Positions 1 through 7,277 of a stretch of DNA of 27,985 bases are shown here, piece by piece (position 1 is the stretch's first letter; each line of letters starts with the position of its first letter). Under the pieces are notes generated by a model, which saw nothing but the letters and a program-made list of their open reading frames with translations, made no database searches and was not told the DNA's origin. This DNA is from CAZRHH01 sp964599885. Its GTDB lineage: Bacteria; Chloroflexota; Dehalococcoidia; DSTF01; JACRBR01. The stretch is from the NCBI GenBank assembly GCA_964599885.1, contig CAZRHH010000041.1, positions 1-27,985 on the forward strand, written 5' to 3'. A program made the translations under genes and the position numbers.

Positions 1-142
1 TAGCGCGCGCGGGCGGGCCCGGCGGCTTCTGCGCGTGCGCGGGCGCCTTCGCTTCGTTCTCGGCAGCCGCGGCGGCTTCCAGTTCGGCTTTGGTTTTGCG
101 CGGTGTGCGCGCTCGTGTGGTTTTCCCGAAGAATCGGACCAA
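1..142 (-). CDS. Partial unidentified protein, N-terminus only
   Basis: An open frame on the minus strand runs off the left edge of the window. It begins with a TTG at 142-140, 7 bases after an AGGAG ribosome-binding site, and starts 2 bases after the stop of the upstream mrp gene, so it is probably the third gene of the sufR-like/mrp operon. The visible 47 residues start MVRFFGKTTRARTPRKTKAEL and continue into an Ala/Glu/Lys/Pro-rich stretch. They look like a basic, low-complexity, possibly disordered N-terminal extension. I do not recognise a family, and the functional part lies outside the window. The reading frame is supported by the ribosome-binding site and by tight operon spacing, not by homology. 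Confidence 0.5.
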   Translation of the reverse strand, partial: MVRFFGKTTRARTPRKTKAELEAAAAAENEAKAPAHAQKPPGPPARA

Positions 143-144
143 GA

Positions 145-1203
145 TTATGCTCCTGTTGCGTACTCTAGCACGCTGCAGCGCGCCGCGACCTGCTTGGCGA
201 CGTCGAGGAACGCCGCGGCTTGCAGGCTTTCGGGCTGCGCGACAACGATCGGCTGGCCGGCGTCTGCCGCCTGCCTTGTGGCGAGATCGAGCGGCAGCTC
301 GCCGAGGAATTCGAGACCCAGATCTTCCGCCGCGGACCGCGCCCCGCCATGACCGAAGATGTCCGTCCGCTCGTTGCAGTGCGGACAGGCGAAGTAGCTC
401 ATGTTCTCGATGACGCCGAAGATCGGCACGTTGAGCTTGTCGAACATCGAGACGGCTTTCGCTGCGTCTTCAAGCGCGATGTCCTGTGGCGTGCTGACGA
501 TGACGACGCCGGAGATCGGCGCTTCCTGCGCCATGCTCATCGATGCGTCGCTGGTGCCGGGAGGCAAGTCGATCAGCAAGTAGTCCAGCTCGCCCCAGTT
601 GATATCGTGCAGCAACTGGCGGACCGCCGTGCCGATCATCGGGCCGCGCCAGACGACGGGCGTGCCGCGCGGCAGCACGAAGCCGATCGAGCAGACTTTC
701 ACGCCGAAGCGCTCCTCGACGCGGAGCCCGCCGCTGCCGCCTTCGGCCTGCGCGCCCTGTGTGATGCCCATCATCGTTGGGATGTTGGGGCCGGTGATAT
801 CGGCGTCCATCAGGCCGACGCGGGCGCCGAGGCTGGCGAGCGCGACGGCGAGGTTGGCGGCGACGGTCGACTTGCCGACGCCGCCCTTGTTGCTGGCGAT
901 GGCGATGATGTTGCGCACGCCCTCGATGGGCTGGCCGCCGGCCGCGCGGTGCTGCACGACGTTCGCTTCCATCGTGACGTTCGCGGTGCGGACACCTGGG
1001 AGCGCGAGCAGCTTTTCGGTGGCTTCCGTCTGCATTTGGTCGCGGACCGGGCAGGCGGGCGTCGTCAGCACGATGCTAACGCTGATGGTATCGCCGTCGA
1101 TGACGGGTGTTTGGACGAAGCCGAGCGAGACGATGTCGCGGTGGAGGTCGGGGTCTTCGATGGTGCGCAGCGCGGCGAGAATGTCTTGTTCTGTGACGCT
1201 CAT
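145..1203 (-). CDS. mrp: Mrp/ApbC-family iron-sulfur cluster carrier ATPase
   Basis: A 352-residue P-loop ATPase of the Mrp/ApbC/NBP35 family, which binds a bridging [4Fe-4S] cluster and passes it to apoproteins in the cytosol. Residues 1-90 form the MIP18/DUF59 domain common at the N-terminus of bacterial Mrp. Then comes the deviant Walker A motif SNKGGVGKST (about 104-113), later the MDADITGPNIP switch region and the DLPPGTSD segment. The CPHC pair after ENMSYFA is the conserved CxxC that holds the cluster. The start is the ATG at 1203-1201, preceded by AGAGGAAAG; the frame stays open upstream, but that stretch overlaps the regulator gene and has no sign of coding. The ATG overlaps the regulator stop as ATGA, so translation is probably coupled. 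The identification is firm. Confidence 0.95.
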   Translation of the reverse strand: MSVTEQDILAALRTIEDPDLHRDIVSLGFVQTPVIDGDTISVSIVLTTPACPVRDQMQTEATEKLLALPGVRTANVTMEANVVQHRAAGGQPIEGVRNIIAIASNKGGVGKSTVAANLAVALASLGARVGLMDADITGPNIPTMMGITQGAQAEGGSGGLRVEERFGVKVCSIGFVLPRGTPVVWRGPMIGTAVRQLLHDINWGELDYLLIDLPPGTSDASMSMAQEAPISGVVIVSTPQDIALEDAAKAVSMFDKLNVPIFGVIENMSYFACPHCNERTDIFGHGGARSAAEDLGLEFLGELPLDLATRQAADAGQPIVVAQPESLQAAAFLDVAKQVAARCSVLEYATGA

Positions 1204-1880
1204 GTCTTTCCTCTGTATGTGGGCGATGTCGATGTCGCCGGTTCGGCGACGCCGGTGGTGATGATGTACTGGCAGCAGGCAGCGCATCCGTCTTCGGCGG
1301 GTGGCGCGACGCGTACCGGCGCGTCGAGCAAAGTTGCGAGGAGCGTTTCGTGCCAGTCGCAGGGGCCGTCGCGGCCGACCGTCGCGCGGAACACGCAGCT
1401 GAAGTCGCGCAGCTCGTAGCCGTCGGGCCGGGCGTGCGATTCGGCGAACCCGCCGTGCGATCGCAGGATAGCAATGATGTGCTCCGCCTGGGCTGTGGGA
1501 GAGAGCGCGCGTACCTCGGTTGCGTGCGGTGCGGCGAGGGCGCGGGCAGCGCGGCGGAAGAGGCGGCGGCGACGGTCTTCGGGGGAGGCGAAGTTCTCGT
1601 CGACATCGACGTTGCCAGTTTCCTGGACGAGGAGGGCGGCGAGGCGGTCGTAGCCTTCGGAGATGTGACGGTGGCCGTCGTCGGTGAGCTGGTAGCGGTA
1701 GTGGGGGCGGCCGGTGGGGCGGCGCACTTCGTGGGCGCGGACGAGGGCGTCTCGCTCGAGGGCGGTGAGATGCTGGCGGACGGTCATGGAGGCGAGGCCG
1801 AGGGAGGTGGAGAGATCGTCGACGGTGGCACCGCCGGAACGCTTGAGCAGGGTGAGGATCTCGGTTTTCGTGGAATGCAT
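1200..1880 (-). CDS. SufR-like winged-helix regulator with C-terminal cysteine cluster
   Basis: A 226-residue DNA-binding protein. Residues 1-65 form a winged helix (TEILTLLKRSGGATVDDLSTSLGLASMTVRQHLTALE, then the RPTGRPHYRYQLT wing) of the DeoR/ArsR-like type. The C-terminal half carries cysteines at 162, 174, 199, 202 and 203. Cysteines spread this way in a regulator of this size are the mark of SufR-type proteins, which sense [4Fe-4S] status and repress iron-sulfur biogenesis genes. The gene overlaps mrp by 4 bases (ATGA), which supports an Fe-S role. The ATG at 1880 has only a weak, distant GGAG, but a TATACT lies about 20 bases upstream, so the leader may be very short. Cluster binding and autoregulation are inferred. 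A generic HTH regulator with a different metal ligand set remains possible. Confidence 0.8.
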   Translation of the reverse strand: MHSTKTEILTLLKRSGGATVDDLSTSLGLASMTVRQHLTALERDALVRAHEVRRPTGRPHYRYQLTDDGHRHISEGYDRLAALLVQETGNVDVDENFASPEDRRRRLFRRAARALAAPHATEVRALSPTAQAEHIIAILRSHGGFAESHARPDGYELRDFSCVFRATVGRDGPCDWHETLLATLLDAPVRVAPPAEDGCAACCQYIITTGVAEPATSTSPTYRGKT

Positions 1881-1900
1881 ATGTGAGCGTCGCTCCGTTC

Positions 1901-1906
1901 AGTATA
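1901..1906 (-). promoter_or_regulatory. Possible -10 element for the sufR-like/mrp operon
   Basis: TATACT on the minus strand ends 20 bases before the regulator ATG. No good -35 hexamer sits 17 bases upstream, as might be expected for a regulated promoter. It is a candidate only. Confidence 0.35.
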
Positions 1907-1978
1907 GCTAGATTGGCGGTAGAGGACAGTGCGAGCCATCGACTTTATTACTGTAACACTTTAGAAACCTCATTTAGC

Positions 1979-2008
1979 TTGACGCGGTACAAAATCCTGT
2001 GCCATAAT
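1979..2008 (+). promoter_or_regulatory. Sigma-70-type promoter for the small zinc-ribbon gene
   Basis: TTGACG at 1979-1984 and CATAAT at 2003-2008 are separated by 18 bases. They lie in a locally AT-rich patch unlike the surrounding DNA, about 90 bases upstream of the small zinc-ribbon-like gene. The same TTGACG -35 form recurs before the riboswitch (6872) and before the merR gene (14499). Confidence 0.7.
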
Positions 2009-2096
2009 CTGGGAACTCCGTTGGCTGGGCGGCACCAATGGGGCCTTCCTTACGTATAGAGAGATGAGACGGGGGGCCAAGGAGGAAGTGGAAGAG

Positions 2097-2384
2097 ATGA
2101 GCAAGACAATCGTCAAAGAACCGAAGAAGGTCCGCAAGCTGGCCAGCGAGCCAGTGGCGACGGCGCCAGAAACGGCAGTCGAAGAGATTTCGATGGAGCC
2201 GGTGTGCCGGCACCGCTGGGTGATCGCGACGCCAAACGGCGAGACGAGCCAGGGCGTGTGCCGGACGTGTGGTTCGACGAAGGAGTTTCCGAACGCGGCT
2301 GAGGACGGGCTGTGGGAGCGGAACGTGCCGCAGTCGCGGTGGACCGGGCGGACGGAGTGGACGCCGACGAACTCAGGGTATTAG
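2097..2384 (+). CDS. Small zinc-ribbon-like protein, function unknown
   Basis: A protein of 95 residues if started at the ATG at 2097 (MSKTIVKEPKK), which follows AAGGAGG. An upstream in-frame ATG at 2064 would add 11 residues but has a poorer ribosome-binding site. The first 40 residues are Lys/Glu/Ala-rich and probably disordered. The C-terminal half holds CRHRWVIATPNG and, 14 residues after the first Cys, GVCRTCGSTKEF, so two cysteines in CxxC plus an upstream Cys/His pair could bind zinc. The gene stands alone between its own promoter and a strong terminator, so it is a well-isolated, probably well-expressed unit. From memory, small proteins with a C-H-W...CxxCG pattern occur in Chloroflexota; no function is known to me. 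It could be a nucleic-acid or protein-binding adaptor. Confidence 0.75.
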   Translation: MSKTIVKEPKKVRKLASEPVATAPETAVEEISMEPVCRHRWVIATPNGETSQGVCRTCGSTKEFPNAAEDGLWERNVPQSRWTGRTEWTPTNSGY

Positions 2385-2419
2385 CGTCGCAAACGCAGAA
2401 CTGAATAGCAATCGAAGGG

Positions 2420-2450
2420 GCCGCGGAGACGCGGCTTCTTTTCTGTTTTC
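2420..2450 (+). terminator. Rho-independent terminator
   Basis: A perfect GCCGCG / CGCGGC stem with a GAGA tetraloop (2420-2435) is followed by TTCTTTTCTGTTTT. It closes the small zinc-ribbon gene 36 bases after its stop. Confidence 0.85.
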
Positions 2451-2469
2451 CACTGTTGCAAACGCCCAC

Positions 2470-2870
2470 AACATCGGCATAACACACCCATGGAGCCACG
2501 GCGACGCAGCCCGGATGACGATGTGGTTCGACGCGGCGACGGCATAACACGCTGTGCCGCTACGGCAAGGTCAACGGCAACGCAACGCGACATCGGCATA
2601 GCAAGTTGTGCCCACGACTAGACGGTTCGGGCCTTCGATGGGTTGTTCCGGATAGGAGGACGGCACAGCACGCTGTGCCGCTACGGCCAGGACTAGGGCA
2701 TCGAGTACGACATTGGCATAGCAAGCTATGCCGCCACGACTAGACGGTTCGGACATTCGAATGGGTCGTTCTGGACACAAGGACGGCGCAGCACGCTGGG
2801 GCGCTACGCCAGGCCAAGGCAATCCAGTACGACATCGGCATAGCAAGCTATGCCGCGACCAACGACCGGC
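2470..2870. repeat. Tandem array of GTAG/GTGG-type palindromic (REP-like) repeats, about 121-bp period
   Basis: This gap has no convincing gene. It holds six 18-base palindromes of the form GGCAYAGC-NN-GCTRTGCC at 2541, 2595, 2662, 2715, 2785 and 2837, plus a decayed one near 2475. They alternate between an AC-loop type followed by GCTACG (2541, 2662, 2785) and an AA-loop type (2595, 2715, 2837); two AA-types are followed by CCACG, the last by CGACC. Same-type palindromes are 118-122 bases apart, and the DNA between them (for example GACTAGACGGTTCGG) is also repeated. So the array is two full units of about 121 bp with partial, more diverged copies on each side. Confidence 0.85.
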
Positions 2871-2893
2871 GCGTGCCACATTTAGCGCTCTCC

Positions 2894-2899
2894 TATACT
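2894..2899 (+). promoter_or_regulatory. Possible -10 element of a leaderless transcript
   Basis: TATACT lies 8 bases before the ATG at 2908. There is no ribosome-binding site between them, and transcription starting about 7 bases after the hexamer would begin at or next to the ATG. No good -35 is seen, so this is a candidate. Confidence 0.4.
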
Positions 2900-2907
2900 G
2901 GCGCTCG

Positions 2908-3225
2908 ATGGATAGGGACGAAGAAGAGGGGCTGCGGGCGTTTGCGCTGACGGTGGGCGCGCGTGCGGGTGCATCGTCGCCGGAGGGGCCGGTTTGGGTT
3001 GAGCGCGATGGTGTGCGGGTTGATGTTGCGCGGGTGGCGGCGGAGTGGGTGGAGGCGGAGCGCGTGGGGTTTCGCGTGGTACTCAGCGATGGTTCGGATG
3101 TGCTGTTGTATTATGTGCCGGAACTCGACCTGTGGTCTGGCGTTGCGATGGCGCCGGGCGACGTGATGGCGGTGCGGCCGCGAACGAGAGCAGCAGTGAC
3201 GGAGCCAGGACGGATGCATGAGTGA
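2908..3225 (+). CDS. Small hypothetical protein upstream of the aminotransferase
   Basis: A 105-residue protein starting MDRDEEEGLRAFAL. It is acidic, with no signal peptide, membrane segment or Cys motif. The central part alternates hydrophobic and charged residues (VWVERDGVRVDVARVAAEWVEAERVGFRVVLSDGSDVLLYYVPELDLWSGV), which suggests a small beta-rich fold. An upstream in-frame ATG at 2728 would run through the palindromic repeat array and is rejected. The gene overlaps the aminotransferase start by 8 bases, so the two are co-transcribed. I recognise no family; the third-position GC bias and the operon overlap are the support for it being real. Confidence 0.6.
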   Translation: MDRDEEEGLRAFALTVGARAGASSPEGPVWVERDGVRVDVARVAAEWVEAERVGFRVVLSDGSDVLLYYVPELDLWSGVAMAPGDVMAVRPRTRAAVTEPGRMHE

Positions 3226-4405
3226 GCTGACGCACCGGGGAAACATCTCCCAGCACGTCCAGGCGATCCCCTCGTCCGGCATCCGGCGCTTCTTCGACCT
3301 TCTGGCGAGCATGGAGGGCGTCATCTCGCTGGGCGTCGGTCAGCCCGACTTCGTGACACCGAATCACATCCGGCAAGCCGCCATCCAGAGTATCGAGGAC
3401 GGCGAGACGTACTATACGTCCAACTACGGACTCGTGGAGCTGCGGCACGCGATCTCGCGGCATCTTTCGAAGCTGTACGACGTGCGGTACGACGCGGGCA
3501 CGGAGATCATCGTGACGGCGGGCGTCAGCGAAGGGCTGAGCATTGCCCTCCAGGCGATCATCGATCCGGGCGACGAAGTGCTGAGTCCGGATCCTGGTTA
3601 TGTCGCGTACCTCCCTGCCGTGCTGCTGGCGGGGGGACGCTACACGCAGATTCCGACACGCGCCAGCGACGGCTTCGCGCTGCATCCGGCGGATCTCGAG
3701 CAGCGGATCACGCCGCGGACGAAGGCGCTGCTGATCGGGTATCCGGCGAATCCGACCGGGGCGGTACTGAGCCGCGAGACGATGATGGCCGTGGCGGAGA
3801 TCGTCGAGAAGCACGATCTGTTCGTGATTTCGGACGAGATCTACGACCGGCTCGTGTACGGCGCGGAGCACGTCTGCTTCTCGACGCTGCCCGGCATGCG
3901 GGAGCGGACGATCCTGATGGGCGGCTTCTCGAAGGCGTACGCGATGACGGGGTGGCGGCTGGCGTATACCTGCGCGCGCGGCGAGCTGACGGAGGCGATG
4001 ATGAAGGTGCATCAGTACGTGATGATGTCAGCACCGACGCCGGCGCAGTTCGCGGCGATCCAGGCGCTGAACCACGGCGAGGAAGACGTGCGGGGGATGG
4101 TGAGCGAGTACGGGCGGCGGCGCGAACTCGTCGTCAACGCGCTGAACGGGATGGGGCTGACGTGCGCCGAGCCGCACGGCGCGTTTTACGCCTTCCCTCA
4201 CATCGGCAGCAGCGGCATGAACGACGAGACGTTCGCGGAGCGGCTGCTGATGGAAGAGCGGGTCGCGGTGATTCCGGGATCGGCGTTCGGTGAGGCGGGC
4301 GCGGGGCATATCCGGCTGTGTTACGCGCAGCGGTACGACTTGCTGGAAGAGGCGATGGAGCGGATGCGGCGGTTCGTGTCGCGGAACCAGGCGCCGGGCA
4401 AGTGA
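3218..4405 (+). CDS. Class I/II PLP-dependent aminotransferase
   Basis: A 395-residue fold-type I aminotransferase. It has the N-terminal SLGVGQPDF segment (about 37-45), the YPANPTGAV loop (175-183) with the conserved Asn, Asp206 in SDEIYDRL to pair with the PLP pyridine nitrogen, and the Schiff-base lysine K239 in GGFSKAYAMTGWRLAY. A C-terminal HIRLCYA supplies the substrate-carboxylate arginine. This pattern fits the I-gamma subgroup (aspartate/alanine/aromatic aminotransferases, PatA-like), which transfers amino groups to 2-oxoglutarate in the cytosol. The substrate cannot be fixed from sequence. Length is normal for the family. It overlaps the small upstream gene and is followed by its own terminator. 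Confidence 0.92.
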   Translation: MSELTHRGNISQHVQAIPSSGIRRFFDLLASMEGVISLGVGQPDFVTPNHIRQAAIQSIEDGETYYTSNYGLVELRHAISRHLSKLYDVRYDAGTEIIVTAGVSEGLSIALQAIIDPGDEVLSPDPGYVAYLPAVLLAGGRYTQIPTRASDGFALHPADLEQRITPRTKALLIGYPANPTGAVLSRETMMAVAEIVEKHDLFVISDEIYDRLVYGAEHVCFSTLPGMRERTILMGGFSKAYAMTGWRLAYTCARGELTEAMMKVHQYVMMSAPTPAQFAAIQALNHGEEDVRGMVSEYGRRRELVVNALNGMGLTCAEPHGAFYAFPHIGSSGMNDETFAERLLMEERVAVIPGSAFGEAGAGHIRLCYAQRYDLLEEAMERMRRFVSRNQAPGK

Positions 4406-4420
4406 TCGCTTCGCTTCTTA

Positions 4421-4447
4421 GGTAGGAACCACAGATAGACACAGATT
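4421..4447 (+). repeat. CACAGA-type short repeat
   Basis: TAGGAACCACAGATAGACACAG followed by ATTTTTT sits just after the aminotransferase stop. The same TAGGAACCACAGAT core follows cobS at 12797, and related CCACAGAGG and CCACGGAGG forms occur at 18449 and 14433. All lie within about 50 bases downstream of a stop codon. Confidence 0.6.
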
Positions 4448-4463
4448 TTTTGTTTTTTGAGCG

Positions 4464-4495
4464 ACCGGGCGTGATGCGCCCGGCTTTTGTTTTGT
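4464..4495 (+). terminator. Rho-independent terminator after the aminotransferase gene
   Basis: CCGGGCG and CGCCCGG form a 7-bp stem with a TGATG loop (4465-4483), followed by TTTTGTTTTG. Confidence 0.85.
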
Positions 4496-4509
4496 GTTGA
4501 TGCGATGTT

Positions 4510-4534
4510 GCGGAGCTGAAGCTCCGCCGCTACG
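4510..4534. repeat. GTAG-type palindromic repeat, GCGGAGCT family
   Basis: GCGGAGCT-GA-AGCTCCGC is followed by CGCTACG. The same palindrome occurs at 26320 and, with an AA loop, at 26557, each time followed by CTACG. Confidence 0.8.
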
Positions 4535-4600
4535 AGAGGGGGGCCAGCGTTCGTGGTGGTTGAGCGTGACGCGCACGGCTGTCGCCCCGTTTCGAGGACC

Positions 4601-4625
4601 GCGCGGGCTGAAAGCCCGCGCTACG
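4601..4625. repeat. GTAG-type palindromic repeat, GCGGGCT family
   Basis: GCGCGGGCT-GAA-AGCCCGCGC overlaps CTACG. A copy at 16979 has the same stem and flank but loop TTC, and a copy at 21889 has stem CACGGGCT/AGCCCGTG and flank CCAC. The rest of 4496-4677 holds nothing else I can support. Confidence 0.8.
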
Positions 4626-4677
4626 TCAGTGAGACGGCCGGCGGTGTCCATCGTCGCAGTGGTCGCACGGGCTATGA

Positions 4678-6720
4678 CTATGCGACGTGGACTTCTTCGC
4701 CGTCGCGGACGATGGGGAGGGCGAAGCCGAACTCTGATCCGCCGCCGGGGCGTGGTTGTGCCCAGACGCGGCCGCCCTGGGCTTCGACGAGCCGTTTGCA
4801 GACGGTCAATCCGATACCGAGGCCGGCAGGGTGATCCTTGAGCGCTGGCGAACGGTAGAACGGCTCGAACAAGCTGGCCGCGTCCCGTTCGGCGATGCCG
4901 ATGCCGCGATCGAGCACGCGCACGCGCACTTCGTTCGCGTCCTGCTCGATCTCGACAGTGATCGGCGCGTCATCCGGGCTGTATTTTTCGGCGTTGCTGA
5001 TCAGGTTTTCGATGACCTGATCGAGATAGTCCTCCACGAAGCTCACCGGCCGGCGGGCAGATTCGTCCTCGATCACCTCGAACTCGCGCGACAGGTATCG
5101 GCGTTGGGGGCGGTTGATGACGCGTTCGACGACGCGGATGACGAGGAGCGGTTCCCGTTCGAGCGGCTGGCCCTGGTCGAGCCGCGCCAGTAAGAGCAGA
5201 TTTTCGATAATCCGGTGGAGGCGGTCGCCCTCGCGGACGATGTCTGTCAACGCCGCGTGCTGATCTTCGGCGCTGATGCGCGCTTCGTTCCTGAGGAGGA
5301 TCTCCGCGTTGCCGCGAATCGTTGTGAGCGGCGTCTTCAATTCGTGCGACACGAGGCCGAGGAATTCGTCCTTAGCGGCATTCGCGTTGCGGAGATCATC
5401 GAGCAGGCGGCTATTCTCGATGGCGATGCTGAGGCGGGCTGCGACCTCGCGGAGAAGCAGGAAGTCGCGATCGGAGTAGCGCCGGCCGGAACGCCGGGTT
5501 GTGGCGAAGGTAGCCATTCCGGCCGGCTGACCGCCGCTCAGGATGGGGACGCAGATCAAGGAAATGGCATCGATCGCCTCGGCGGTCATCCGTTGAGTGT
5601 CGTCGGGCGCACAGGCGGCGATCCATTCGCCGCTGAAGTCCGGCGCAAAGACGGGAAGCCCCGCCGCGATCGTCTGGCCGATGGTGCGATCTTCGCCCGG
5701 CGCCGCGAGCCAGCGGCGCAGATGAATGGCATCGACGTATTCTCGTTCGGCTTCGGTGGCGCCGGCCGTTTCGACGCGCGCGGTGGCGGCGGAGCCATCG
5801 AACAGCCCGATCGCGCAGATGTCGGCGAGGCTCGGCACGGCGAGCAGGGCGATGCTGGCAAGCAGTTCGGGCGAATCGAGCGGCAAGACGAGGCGCGCGG
5901 TGGCGTCGGCGAGGTAGCGTTGGTGTTCCTCGGCGCGCTTGCGATCTTCGATGTCGATGTTTACGGTCATCCATCGCGTGATCGTGCCATCGTTGTCGCG
6001 GAGCGGGGCGGCTTCGACGAGGTACCAACGATAGACACCGTCGTGCCGGCGGAGGCGCATCTCGTTCTGCATCGGTTCGCCCGTGGCGAGGGCGGCGGAC
6101 CACCGCTCCATGGATTGTTCCATGTCGTCGGGATGGATGACCTGATGGGTCGCCCAGTCTTTCGCCTGTGCGAGCGTCAGGCCGGTGTAGGTGCTGTAAC
6201 TCTCGCTGATGTCATCGATCTCGCCGGCGGCATTCGTGATCACGATGAGGACGGGGAAGAGGCGGACGAGGGTCGCGTAGCGTTCCTCGCTGAGGCGGAT
6301 GGCGCGATCGGCTCGTACCTCGTCGGTGACGTCGCGCGTCAGGCAGCGCGTGTTAACGAACTCGCCCTCGACAAAGTTCACGCTGGAATTGATACGCACG
6401 TCGCGGACGCTGCCGTCCTTGCAGCGAAGCCGCGCGGGATACTCGTCCAGCGTCTCGCCGCGTGAGAGGCGGTCGAGGATGTCTGCGATGACGCCGGCGT
6501 CGTCGTGAAAGTCGACGATGTTGTGACCGACGTACTCGTCTTCGGTGTAACCAAGCGGTTCGTAGTCGGCGCGATTGGCGCGCAGGATGGTGCCATCGGG
6601 GCCGACCCAGTGGAGACCGAGTTGGGCGTTATCGAAGAAATCGCGTAGGCGGGCGAGTTCGGCCGTTTCGTCGGCGCTCAAGCCCCGCTGCTCGGCCTCG
6701 TGTCGAGATTCCGTCGTCAA
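4678..6720 (-). CDS. Soluble sensor histidine kinase, PAS-PAS-GAF-HisKA-HATPase
   Basis: A 680-residue cytosolic sensor kinase. Residues about 22-135 and 142-260 are two PAS domains (the second ends in the PAC-type RWMTVNIDIEDRKRAEE). About 275-435 is a GAF domain. The H-box LGLVSHELKTPLTTIRG carries the phospho-accepting His459. The HATPase has its N-box around Asn576 (DQVIENLISNAEKYS), G1 DRGIGI (604-609) and G2 GLGIGL (633-638). No membrane segment is seen, so the input is probably a cytosolic ligand, redox state or light. No response regulator is adjacent, so it is an orphan here. The start is the TTG at 6720-6718, with AGGA about 12 bases upstream, so the first few residues are uncertain. 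It is divergent from the cobalamin locus; no functional link is shown. Confidence 0.92.
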   Translation of the reverse strand: MTTESRHEAEQRGLSADETAELARLRDFFDNAQLGLHWVGPDGTILRANRADYEPLGYTEDEYVGHNIVDFHDDAGVIADILDRLSRGETLDEYPARLRCKDGSVRDVRINSSVNFVEGEFVNTRCLTRDVTDEVRADRAIRLSEERYATLVRLFPVLIVITNAAGEIDDISESYSTYTGLTLAQAKDWATHQVIHPDDMEQSMERWSAALATGEPMQNEMRLRRHDGVYRWYLVEAAPLRDNDGTITRWMTVNIDIEDRKRAEEHQRYLADATARLVLPLDSPELLASIALLAVPSLADICAIGLFDGSAATARVETAGATEAEREYVDAIHLRRWLAAPGEDRTIGQTIAAGLPVFAPDFSGEWIAACAPDDTQRMTAEAIDAISLICVPILSGGQPAGMATFATTRRSGRRYSDRDFLLLREVAARLSIAIENSRLLDDLRNANAAKDEFLGLVSHELKTPLTTIRGNAEILLRNEARISAEDQHAALTDIVREGDRLHRIIENLLLLARLDQGQPLEREPLLVIRVVERVINRPQRRYLSREFEVIEDESARRPVSFVEDYLDQVIENLISNAEKYSPDDAPITVEIEQDANEVRVRVLDRGIGIAERDAASLFEPFYRSPALKDHPAGLGIGLTVCKRLVEAQGGRVWAQPRPGGGSEFGFALPIVRDGEEVHVA

Positions 6721-6871
6721 CGCAGCGCGATCCTGATGTCTCCCACGCGGGCAGCATGTGGAAGCGACGCCGAGGATGCAATGGCTGGGCGTCGTAGGTT
6801 ATGCGTTTGAAACGGGTGCGACCGCCGTAGTACGCGCCTTCGCAATGCCGGCAGCACGTTCGCCAGCGTGC

Positions 6872-6900
6872 TTGACGGCACCCCGCGACGGGCGTACGCT
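6872..6900 (+). promoter_or_regulatory. Sigma-70-type promoter of the cobalamin locus
   Basis: TTGACG at 6872-6877 and TACGCT at 6895-6900 are separated by 17 bases. Transcription from here would start just before the conserved part of the cobalamin riboswitch. Confidence 0.6.
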
Positions 6901-7050
6901 GCGGGCACAATCGCATATCGCGTGAGGATGCGGCGAAGCCGGTGCGAAGCCGGCGCTGTCCCGCAACTGTGATCCCGGCGCGCCGGGTAAGCCAGGTCGA
7001 CCGCACCTCATTTGTCGCAAGCCTTCGAGGATGAGGCGCGGGCACACGCT
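6901..7050 (+). ncRNA. Cobalamin riboswitch
   Basis: The conserved cobalamin-aptamer core is easy to read: GAAGCCGGTGCGAAGCCGG (6934-6952), then GCTGTCCCGCAACTGTGA (6955-6972), then a short CCCGGCGCGCCGGG hairpin, then the B12 box AAGCCAGGTCGACC (6989-7002). A CCTCAT/ATGAGG pair (7006-7011 with 7030-7035) forms a further hairpin that may be the kissing-loop region. The aptamer is compact: the stretch between the core and the B12 box is shorter than in classic enteric examples. It binds adenosyl- or methyl-cobalamin and lies upstream of btuF. With the terminator at 7066 it should switch off the import and salvage genes when cobalamin is plentiful. Exact ends are approximate. Confidence 0.9.
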
Positions 7051-7065
7051 TTGCAGCGCATGCCG

Positions 7066-7096
7066 GCCCCTGTCTCGTAGGCAGGGGCTTTTGTTG
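7066..7096 (+). terminator. Terminator of the riboswitch expression platform
   Basis: GCCCCTG (7066-7072) and CAGGGGC (7082-7088) form a stem with a 9-base loop, followed by TTTTGTTGT. Its place between the aptamer and btuF makes it the likely conditional attenuator. Confidence 0.75.
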
Positions 7097-7203
7097 TGGC
7101 GCTGCCAGGAGCGCCGTTCCGAGCGCGGGAGTACGCGCCAGGTGACGATGGGGGCGGACAAGGGAAGCTCAGTACGCGAGCGCGGACGGGTAATGAAGCA
7201 GGC

Positions 7204-7230
7204 GGACAGGTCTGAAGACCTGTCCCTACG
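7204..7230. repeat. GTAG-type palindromic repeat in the btuF leader
   Basis: GGACAGGTC-TGAA-GACCTGTCC is followed by CTACG. It lies between the riboswitch terminator and btuF, so it is part of the read-through transcript. Confidence 0.75.
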
Positions 7231-7277
7231 ACAGGGAGCGCAGCCGACGGTGTCGGCGCTTCAAGGAGATGGACGGG

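Noticed and set aside
220..1419. Long plus-strand open frame of 399 codons opposite mrp and the regulator
   Set aside because: It is antisense to two genes with clear motifs, and its translation is Asp/Arg/Gly-rich without domains, as expected from GC-rich codon use on the other strand.
2541..2860. CRISPR-like array of regularly spaced palindromes
   Set aside because: The units between palindromes are themselves repeated rather than unique spacers, spacing alternates between about 50 and 70 bases, and no cas gene is present.
5215..6465. Long plus-strand open frame of 416 codons opposite the histidine kinase
   Set aside because: It has no recognisable motif and lies opposite a kinase with all catalytic boxes.
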